Shown one piece after another: positions 55,933 through 64,000 of a stretch of DNA of 64,000 nt. The notes beneath the pieces were generated by a model. The model was not told the origin of the DNA. It saw only the letters and a program-made list of their open reading frames with translations, and ran no database searches. The stretch's first letter is position 1. Each line of letters opens with the position of its first letter. Source of the DNA: Candolleomyces eurysporus (Eukaryota > Basidiomycota > Agaricomycetes > Agaricales > Psathyrellaceae); assembly GCA_027579435.1 (NCBI GenBank), contig JANBPK010001474.1:116298-180297 (forward strand). Reading direction: 5' to 3'. The position numbers were made by a program, and so were the translations under genes.

Positions 55933-57365
55933 TGCGGGGAACGTTGTGGGGAAGTATGAAGGAGTGAAACTGGGGGATATTCATTGGTTCAGCTTTTACA
56001 GCGATGCCGCCGGGACTCTGGTTGCCGGAATGAAGCACAAACCCGGGGAATTCGGCCTCGGTCACCAGAAAATCATATGCACGCTCCATACGGAGAGGAG
56101 CAGCCAATAGATAGACGCCAAAATCACACTACTGACGACCTTCCTTCATGCTAGTGAAGAGAAATCTATGGATGGCGTCGTCTTGGCCTTTATACAGCCC
56201 TTAGAAGTGAGTACATTCCGCAATTTGTGGCCAAGTTCTAGCGGGGACTCGGAGGAAAGTTCTGACCTTGTAAGTTGGCGAGACCGGGGTTGGACAGTTG
56301 CTCTCAGTTGCTAAGGATTTCGGAGAAGGGTTGGTTCCGATGACTATGGTGAGATTGTACATCAAGTCAGTCTTGTATGCCTTCCACATCATGATCAGAA
56401 GCCAAACATTTCTGCTACAGTCTCTACTACAGTGCCGCCATCTCGGCGCAGCTCCGAATGATTTTGTCCGTTCCTGACGCACCCCTGCATGCAACACTGA
56501 ACAATCCACGAGTGCTAGTCGCAATATCACACCTAAGTTCTCTCTCGATCTCCCACAAAGGCTCGGGTTTACATCGCTGGATCCGGTGGCTACAAAATAC
56601 GTACATGTGCACCGAGTCCTCTTGGTCAATCCACGATACCCCTCTTCCTTTCTCAGCGGGAGAGTCAACTGAGGTCTCGACCCTTTGCACAGAGCTCCAG
56701 GGCGCAAGAACACCTTCGAAGCAACATGAAGGTGGAGCGAAATTGAATGGGTGGCACAATTGGGGCCCAGCTCAAGCCGTGATGCATAACGTTTCAAGGA
56801 CCTCAAAGGAAGGAGGAAGGAAGAAATGTCGACTTGAATAGGTGCGATTACGAACTAGCCATAGAGTGGCGAGGACATGTGAGTGTGATAGAATCTACAC
56901 TAATTACTTTATGTGTGACTGAAAGTAAAAACTCTAAACTGAATAGTAAGATAAGATAAGGGTGTCCGGTTTGAGCGAACATGATGAAAGTAGTCCAAGA
57001 ATGGTCCAGACGTTCCAGTAATGTATCAAGAAATGATTGCAACGTCAATACGCCAAAATGCGGAGAAAAAGGGTTAAAGGAAATATAACAAGACCTTGCA
57101 AAGAGATATAACAATTGGAAAGGGGTGACACAGTCCATCCAACCAGAACCCAAAAAAAGATCCCATCCTCCAATAATAACCCAACAACTCCCGTCGAGTG
57201 ACACCACAAGAACCGCGATCACATCGAACGTCCAATAGGCTACCTTCTGTTCTCCATGTACCTTTCTTCTTCTCATCAACAACTTCTAAAGGCACACAGC
57301 GAAGATATTCTAGATCCAGATCCCTCCACCCTCCTTCCGAAAAGGGCTCGAAACCGCTCCACCAA
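55933..57365. other. Intergenic region
   Basis: About 1.4 kb. The left part carries the second dehydrogenase promoter, with TATAAAGG at about 56187-56194 (minus). A 201-codon open frame at 56201-56806 (-) has no motif, an odd Cys/Arg/Ser-rich composition and no spliced partner; I do not call it. The right part is the 3' side of the F-box gene. Confidence 0.4.
56187..56194 (-). promoter_or_regulatory. TATA box candidate for acyl-CoA dehydrogenase copy 2
   Basis: The minus strand reads GCTGTATAAAGGCC, a perfect TATAAA match in a GC-rich setting. It lies about 255 nt before the ATG at 55932, so a leader of about 220 nt is implied. Confidence 0.4.
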
Positions 57366-59079
57366 TCAGGCAGCGTTGTCGATGGTCGACTTTCGCCTGT
57401 AGGCATATGGGCGAACACGGCTCCTCGACCCTGCAGAACTTCCGCGCACGTTTCCCAATCGCGACTCCGTTATCTTGAGGTCCAAGGAATCTCGCTTCCT
57501 CGAGTTGGTGGCGAGAGCGAGGTCGCGGAGGGCAAAGATATCCTTGTGACCGACGGGGTAATGGAGGTGGAGACGTTCGAAAGGGAGTATCACGTCGCCA
57601 TTAGTGCTGCTGTTCGGGAGGACTGGATCGTCGAAATACGATGACGTTGGCTGTTGGAAAGGTGTCGTCGGAGTCGAGGAATCGTACGATAACGCCAAAT
57701 CCATCCTTGCCTGCAGCATGTCGACCAGCGAACATGTGTTTGGGANTACGGGTATCGATAATCAATTCGGTTAGGCGAGGACAGAGGCATTCCCACTCTT
57801 CACCCACAACGAGAGGAGGCACCAATGACGACTCGGAGCGTCGCTGGGGACTGAGCATCTCGCTGAGAGCCGAGCAGCTCGCGGGGGTGAGGCGTCCGCA
57901 GATACCCAAGCTCTTCAATGACGGGCTGCACGCTTTCAAACACGCTAGAAGGTCGTCATGTTGCATCTGTACGTGGATTGTCAGACTCTCGACATGACAT
58001 GATGACCTCTCTATCAATTGGATGAGACCTTTGGGGTCCCAGGTCTGCCCCGCGCCGTCAGATAGCATTAATGGCGAAGTCGCAGCACCGATCATATCCG
58101 CTGTCGGCACAGACATCAGCCTGGAGTACCGGGTATCCCCACCCCCATTGTCCGCATCCAACTGAACCCGAACGTGCTTCAAAGCCGGGAGAATGAGGTG
58201 GTCCAAAATTCCGGTGAGGTCGTGGGCAATGTTGAGAGAAGTGAGTTTGGGAAGAAGAACCGGGGGTGCCCTGGGCGATGGACGAATGTCGGGACCGGGT
58301 CGCGTAATCCGGATGTGCTCCAAATTCGCGCATTGGTCGAGAAGCTCGATGTAGTCGAGGCTGCCGTAATGAATCGACAGGGACAGGCGAGCGAGACGGG
58401 AGAGTGGGAGTGCGAGGAGCGTCTCAGCGTCAGCGAGGTCGTCGACCCATGAGATCTCTTTGAGGTGGGGGGCGCTGGAGAGGAGGCGGCGGATGGGGAG
58501 GATGTTGCATGCGCTGACGTCCCTGGCGTGGAACTCGAAGGTTGACAGCATCGGAACGTTGCCCATAGCGAGTTCCAGGTCGTACATGGGAGGACATAGC
58601 AGCTGGCGGAATTTGAAGCGAACGTGCTCCCAGCGCTTCGAGTACCGGCAAATGAGGTTGAGGATGGCTTGCTGGGGACGCTCGTCAAAGTCGATGGACA
58701 GAGAGAGCGAAAGCGGCCGATTCCCGGAGTGCGCTAGCCAGAGGTGTGCGATACGCACGTCCTGGAGGGGGTTGCGGTGATGGAGATGAATGGCAGACCA
58801 CAACTCCGGGGTGGAGAGCGCGACGGAACGCCATGCTTTGCAGATGTGAGCGGGGAGCAGTGGGGCTGCCGTGACGCAAGGGGCCGGGAACTTTCCCTCT
58901 GGCAAGCAGCAAAGAAATATTTCAGCGAGTAACTCTGGGGGTAGACGGGAGATAGGCGAGGAGTCCGTCTCCGGGGGCGGAGAGGATACGTCGGAGGCTC
59001 CACGGCCATGGGGAGCCCCATGGCCCAGGTTGGTAATGCGGTCTGAGAGCTGGTGGGGATCCGATGGAAGGATGCCCAT
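57366..59079 (-). CDS. F-box domain protein (intronless, mushroom type)
   Basis: F-box proteins link substrates to the SCF ubiquitin ligase through Skp1. ATG 59079 gives MGILPSDPHQLSDRITNLG. The F-box follows: SPISRLPPELLAEIFLCCLP, then HICKAWRSVALSTPELWSAI. The rest is a leucine-rich-repeat-like region (LLALPLSRLARLSLSIHYGS, LEHIRITRPGPD, LPKLTSLNIAHDL), as in the large F-box expansions of Agaricomycetes. With the N at 57746 dropped the frame continues as DTRIPNTCSLVDMLQARMDL to a stop at 57366, giving 570 residues and no intron. With the N kept it would end about 80 residues earlier. The substrate is unknown. Confidence 0.85.
57746..57746. other. Spurious N in the F-box gene
   Basis: Dropping it extends the protein by about 80 residues through a segment (CSLVDMLQARMDL) that looks like the usual end of mushroom F-box proteins. 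Keeping it gives an unrelated short tail. Confidence 0.6.
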
Positions 59080-60055
59080 ATAACTGACTCTGGTAGAGCA
59101 AGAGAGAGACGATGGGAGGGGTGTGACAGCTGGAGAATATGATAAATATTTTGGGGTATAAGAGGTCCGAAGGCTGGACTTGCCTTGCTTTATCACCGTG
59201 TCCCTGGCAGGCGCCTCGTGGAAATTAACTAAGTGGGTATGATAAAGTTTCTGAGGCCACAATCAGCTCCACGAGTCATTATAAATATCCAGATATTCGA
59301 ACTGCCTACCGAAGCACTAGCATGACCTGGGATTGGAAGACGAAGGTACGAATCGATGGTAGAGTTGCATTCCGGAATTCCGTCGAGACGACGAACGGGT
59401 CAAAATGTAATGCACTGCTTGTTTCCATACCGAGCACCCACGTTCGAGTACACAAATTCAGCTTGCCTAGGCCATCGATGGATGCTATACATCGACCTCG
59501 AGACTGCTGCCCTCGATGTTGGGATATTAGCTGGCGCTGCGGCGAAGATCCAGGACAAGTAAGGCCGCCAGCTGCCCGGGTCAGCCACTCTTTCGTCCGA
59601 ACTTACCGATAATGTGCGCAGCTGACCGCCATAACGATGAGCCCACTGCTTGTTCGAGCTGGGGGGCTGCTGCGCATGTGAACTCGAGTTCCCTCGCCAC
59701 AAAACGCCTCGCGCTCCTTATCTATGACTACATTCTTCGTCGATACGCCACCGGCCGAGGCAAATTTATCAAGGAAACCCAAAAACATATCATTGGAGTG
59801 TATCAATGGCGGACGCACGTGAACCATCCTCTTGCAGTGCTTGGCCTGGAGTCTCACTTTGGGTTCCACTCTGGGCCTGTGCTTCAAATCAATTGGACAG
59901 AACAACAGCTATTTAGCAGATTACGACCTGCGGCCAACCCGTATCCCTAAATTTACCGAGTGTCCCTTGGTCCCCCTCTTGCTCTCTTGACCTTGGACAA
60001 CCACCATCCAATCCTTTCCTCCCAGCACTCCCCCCCCCACTGGTAGTAGAGCACC
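59080..60055. other. Intergenic region with unresolved short open frames
   Basis: About 1 kb between the F-box start and the phosphofructokinase start. An ATTATAAATATCC TATA-like element (about 59278-59290) precedes an ATG at 59322 (+). Canonical introns can be drawn on both strands near 59560-59630. Plus- and minus-strand open frames of about 60-110 codons overlap, and none shows a known domain. A small gene on either strand is possible, but I cannot choose one. Confidence 0.25.
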
Positions 60056-63000
60056 ATGAAGATCGCGATCGTCACTTCCGGAGGCGATAGCGCCGGGATG
60101 AACGCTGTTGTGCGTTCCATCGTAAAAGCGGGCATTCTCAAGTGCGTATCCTCAACATGTATTTTTGGGACTCGGGGTTTTCTCATACCAAAAAAAATGT
60201 CTGTGCTGCAGGGGATGCGAAATGTGGGTAGTCCGAGAAGGCTACGAAGGCCTCGTTCGAGGCAACACCGAGGCAAGCGAACCGTTCGCAGCGACCTCCG
60301 TCCGAGACCAAGTTAAATCCGACGATCAACAACCCGTGCTCAAGCAAGAGGGTGTTCACCCCGATAAACAGTTGCTTCACAACCTGCGTTTCGGGGATGG
60401 CGAGCTGCTCAAGGACGGGACGACCGAGTTCGTCGGCGGGAGGACGTTGAAGGGAAGGTATATCGTTCGCGTTGGCTGGGATGACGTCCGAGGGTGGTTC
60501 TCCCAGGTATGCAGCAAACGCGCATCTGTCCAATTTCCCCAAGATCTGCGCACTGAAATGGGATAATCTTGACAGGGTGGTACGCTCATCGGGACGGCGC
60601 GTTCCATGACGTTCAAGACTGTCGAAGGTCGAACGGCCGCCGCGTTCAATCTTATCAAAGAGGGCATCGACGCTCTGGTTGTATGTGGAGGAGATGGATC
60701 TCTCACTGGTGCAGACGTTTTCAGGCGCGAATGGCCCGATCTCGTTCGCAGTCTCAAGGATCAATGTAGGCAACTTTTCTTCTCTCTCTTTTTCGGGCAT
60801 AGTTTAACGATTTCTTGTAGCAACTATCACTGACAAGCAAGCTGAGCAACACGCTCATCTCAAAGTCGTCGGCCTCGTTGGCTCCATCGACAATGATATG
60901 TGCTTGACGGATATGACCATTGGTGCACCCACCGCCCTTCAACGCATTTGTGAAGCAATCGACAACATCAACTCCACCGCGTACAGTCACTCTCGCGCCT
61001 TCGTTATCGAGGTTATGGGACGCGATTGCGGTTGGCTTGCCCTCATGGCGGGTGTCGCGTAAGCACAACTTTCTGATTTCTCTGTCGTATCGCGTCTGAT
61101 CCTCCTCTTCCAGCGGTGGTGCAGACTTTATCTTCATTCCCGAACGTCCCCCTGCAGGGCAGCCTTGGGAAGATGAGATGTGCGCCGAGATTGGTCGCGT
61201 AGGTACCCATCACCTTGGGGTTCTGGGCATCTACGATAACTGCCGCACTATTATAGCACAGGGAGCTTAACAAGCGCAAGACTATCGTTATCGTTGCTGA
61301 AGGTGCTCACGACTTGGACCTCAAGCCCATCCGTGCCGAGTACATCAAGGATGTCCTCACGGAAAGACTGGGCCTGGATACCCGAGTCACGACTCTCGGA
61401 CATACCCAGAGAGGTGGACGTCCGTGCGCACTCGATCGTATCTTGGTGAGATTACCCTCTACTTTGTATTCAGAAATCATTCTGATAATTTCTTGTCATA
61501 ACAGCCGACCTTGCAGGGTGTCGAAGCCGTTGACGCGTTGCTCGAGTCTACAACCGAGACTCCCTCCTACATGATTGGCTTGCACGAGAACAAGGTCGTG
61601 CGGGTCCCACTAATGGAGGCCGTCGCGATGGTAAGTCTCGGAAATGGGTGAAAAAAGGTCTATTGCTTACACAGGTTACAGACCCGTTCCGTTGCCACTG
61701 CAGTCAAGGAAAAGAACTTTGACAAGGCGTTGGAACTCCGAGGCGCCGAGTTCAAGGAGGCACTTGACGGATTCCACCATATTTCTCGGGCCGTCAATGA
61801 GGAAACCAAGCTGCCCAAGGAAAAGGTGAGAAAGACCTGTTTCTTGTGCGTCAACTCTTGCTCAAATATGAATTTAGAGGATGCGCATTGCCTTTATCCA
61901 GTAAGCTTCGCCCGATTTCTGAATGTATACCAGCTGACCGGCGTTTTAGCATGGGTGCGCCTGCCGGAGGCATGAACGCAGCGACTCGTACAGCGGCTCG
62001 ATACTGCATTCGTCAAGGCCACACCCCGCTTGCAGTGCACAACGGCTTCCGCGGGCTCTTGGACGACAACGTCGACACGCTCTCCTGGCTCGGCGTCGAT
62101 GCCTGGATGAATCGGGGTGGTTCAGAGCTTGGTACCAACCGAGCTCTCCCTTCCATCGATCTCGGGGGCGTTGCGTCCAAGTTCCAGGAATACGGCTTCA
62201 ATGCGGTCATGCTCATCGGAGGCTTTGAAGGCTTTACAGCGCTTTTGCAGTTGGAAGAAGGAAGGAAGCATTATCCTGCTTTCCAGATCCCGATGGTGCA
62301 CATTCCTGCTACGATCAGTAATAATGTGCCGATGACGGAGTATAGTCTCGGGAGTGATACCAGTTTGAACGCGCTTGTGGATGCTTGCGATGCGATTAAG
62401 CAGAGTGCTAGTGCGAGTAGGAATCGTGTGTTTGTTGTGGAGACGCAGGGTGGAAAATGCGGTTACATCGCTGCACTTGGTGGTCTGGCGGTGAGTGATT
62501 TGACGATGATGACGAGGATGCAGAGATTGACTGGGCTGTTTTACCACTAGGTTGGCGCGAGTTTGGTTTATACCCCCGAACATGGTATTACCCTTGACGC
62601 GCTTAGACGTGATGTCAGATTCTTGAAAACAAGATACGCCCTTGATCCTCAGGGCAAGAGTGAAGGTCGTCTTGTCATTCGGTACGTTTATGATCAACCC
62701 GATTTCGAAGTGTGGATGCTAAAGACAAGTTGCAGCAACGAGTCCTCTTCCAAGGTGTACACGACCGATATGATCACCAAGATGCTGCAAGAGGAAGGTG
62801 GCACGCTCTTCGATGCTCGGTCCGCGTCCCTGGGCCATACATTGCAGGGTGGCATTCCTTCACCTGTGGACCGTGCTCGTGCAGCGCGATTGTCGCTCAA
62901 GTGCATGGCGTTCTTGGAACAGCATCACGAGAAGATTCTGAAGGCTTCCAACGGATACAAGTCTCGCAATGCTCCGCCGGAGTCTGCTGCTATTATCATT

Positions 63001-63186
63001 ATCCAGACGAGCTCTGTGAAGATGGTGCCCGTGCAGGAGATGGTGCAGCATGCGGACATGGTCAACCGGAGGGGCAAGGACCCGTGGTGGTCGGGAGCAA
63101 AGGACCTGGAGGAGCAGCTGGTGGGGAAGCCGCAGTTCCTGGGCATCCACAAAGAGCTGAACATGAGCGGATTCTCGAAGATGTAA
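60056..63186 (+). CDS. 6-phosphofructokinase (eukaryotic, duplicated type)
   Basis: This is the ATP-dependent glycolytic enzyme that makes fructose 1,6-bisphosphate in the cytosol. Twelve exons were placed, from 60056-60141 to 62736-63186, giving 832 residues. The N-terminal half has [31 protein letters not shown], the catalytic [20 protein letters not shown] and VEVMGRD-type residues ([15 protein letters not shown]), and [10 protein letters not shown]. The C-terminal half repeats the fold: [46 protein letters not shown] and [16 protein letters not shown]. It lacks the roughly 200-residue N-terminal extension of yeast Pfk. Between GYEGLVRG and VGWDDVRGW there is a charged insertion of about 60 residues (60270-60470). 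A 23-nt exon (61878-61900) starts the second half. Confidence 0.94.
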
Positions 63187-63372
63187 AATACAAGCTGCCA
63201 ATGTAACATAGAGATGATCCGAAGAGACCGAGGTGCGAGCAACGTGTTCGACGCGTTTGTTGAAGCAGCGGGCGTGGGAAAGTTTTGATGTGTTTGATTG
63301 GAGGGCCACGCCTGATCAGACGCTCTTGTCTGAATCCGCGTCCTCTGCCACACTGCTGCCCGTAAAATAATT
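63187..63372. other. Short gap between phosphofructokinase and the Bqt4-like gene
   Basis: Only 186 nt separate the phosphofructokinase stop from the next ATG on the same strand. They must hold a 3' end and the next gene's promoter. An AAAATAATTATG context precedes the ATG at 63373. Confidence 0.4.
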
Positions 63373-64000
63373 ATGCCTCGTCCATCTCTCCCGGCGAAAC
63401 ACTTCAATCCGTTCCTCAAAAAGGGTGCGTCTTTCGCTGCCTCCTCGTATCCTCCTCCCCAACTCCCGCTTTCAGGCGCGAATATCCCCCCAGTCAAATA
63501 CCAGATACTGAGCTGCCAGGGCAAGGAGATCCTCGTACGTCCGCCGTGTCTCTCCACAACCCCTCCTTCTGACCCGTCTTGCAGGTCGGTCGTCTCAAAA
63601 TCGAAGTACCGGTAATTCCAATCGCACTCGCTTCGCCTCGTCACCCACCACTCACATATTCACCAGGACGGCGGCCATGCCTTCATTCTACGGAGATTCG
63701 ACACCAACGCCCTCAGCATCACCACCATGTTTCGTGCAGCCTTCCCTACATCCAGTGAAGCTGATGAAAAGGCGGAGATTGCCTGGGTGAAGGAGACCCA
63801 CGATTTGTCCGGGAATAATGGCTCCTCTCGAGAGCCTGCTCTCACGCGTCTGGCGGGGACATGGGTCGGACCAGAGCTCGCACTGGAGCTTGCCGAGTCT
63901 TACGGACTGACCTCTCTCGTTCAAGCTATGGTGGACGCCAAACCAGATCCGAACGGCAACTATCGTCGATCGCACAAGGCCACGGCGGCTGCCAACACCC
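63373..64000 (+). CDS. KilA-N/APSES-type Bqt4-like protein (3' end cut off)
   Basis: The protein starts MPRPSLPAKHFNPFLKKG and contains VKYQILSCQGKEIL spliced to VGRLKIEVP and then to DGGHAFILRRFDTNALS. This is followed by TTMFRAAFPTSSEADEKAEI, RLAGTWVGPELALELAESYG and PDPNGNYRRS. That order matches the KilA-N/APSES-like fold of fission-yeast Bqt4, an inner nuclear membrane protein that anchors telomeres. APSES transcription factors share the fold, so a DNA-binding regulator is the alternative. The expected C-terminal membrane helix of Bqt4 would lie beyond the window. Introns at about 63535-63582 and 63613-63666 are canonical. The frame is open at base 64000. Confidence 0.82.

Noticed and set aside
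56201..56806. A 201-codon minus-strand open frame
   Set aside because: Composition is odd (Arg, Ser, Cys, Thr-rich), no motif is seen, and it overlaps the region of the dehydrogenase promoter.
57366..57746. Separate small gene downstream of the F-box frame
   Set aside because: It becomes the natural C-terminus of the F-box protein once the N at 57746 is dropped.

Overview
The window is nuclear DNA of a filamentous basidiomycete, most likely an Agaricomycete. Genes are packed tightly on both strands. Nearly all are broken by short GT-AG introns of about 45-70 nt, with many exons per gene and several exons under 25 nt. The families fit this origin: a KilA-N/APSES Bqt4-like protein, a cytochrome b5 acyl-CoA dehydrogenase, a YOR1-type ABC transporter, Atg17, Asa1 and an F-box protein of the mushroom type. 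No CRISPR array, rRNA, tRNA or transposon was recognised. I worked out exon structures by hand. For nine genes every coding exon was placed and the total is divisible by three.

Layout, left to right: the 3' part of the branchpoint-bridging protein BBP/SF1 (1-1148, +); the 25S rRNA m5C methyltransferase NSUN5/Rcm1 (1611-3570, -); a class A DnaJ whose ATG is split by an intron (4019-5770, +); Atg17 (6264-8276, -); a 25-exon ABCC transporter (8978-14640, +); an orphan Myb/SANT-like coiled-coil protein (14849-16527, -); a tandem-PHD MYST acetyltransferase (16748-20662, -); and a secreted GH79 glycosidase (21391-23643, -). Next comes a lipid-oxidation pair, an alpha-methylacyl-CoA racemase-like protein (24195-25765, +) and a cytochrome b5-acyl-CoA dehydrogenase (26002-28422, +). 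These are followed by an MFS transporter (29109-30977, +), a Zn2Cys6 regulator (31509-35464, -), a possible small protein (36726-37068, +), an SDR-type reductase (37725-39191, -), a Ser-rich single-pass membrane protein (39614-41084, +), a TM-SH3 protein (42605-43673, -), a Bsd2/Ndfip Rsp5 adaptor (44845-46214, +), Asa1 (46500-48073, -), signal peptidase subunit SPC3 (48314-49069, +), a LAMMER kinase (50090-52087, +), a second cytochrome b5-acyl-CoA dehydrogenase (53795-55932, -), an F-box protein (57366-59079, -), 6-phosphofructokinase (60056-63186, +) and the start of a Bqt4-like protein (63373-64000, +).

Most genes are housekeeping and unrelated. The clearest functional link is the head-to-tail racemase/acyl-CoA dehydrogenase pair, whose dehydrogenase has a paralogue 28 kb away with matching intron positions. 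Sequence quality matters for anyone reusing these genes. Seventeen isolated N characters occur, most right before a homopolymer. In all five that fall inside exons, dropping the N restores a long reading frame, so they behave as spurious extra bases. One further frame break, at a C8 run in the Bsd2/Ndfip gene, looks like the same type of error. No convincing wholly new multi-gene system was found. The best leads are the split start codon, the 7-nt exon, the orphan Myb/SANT-like family, and the neighbouring membrane pair.
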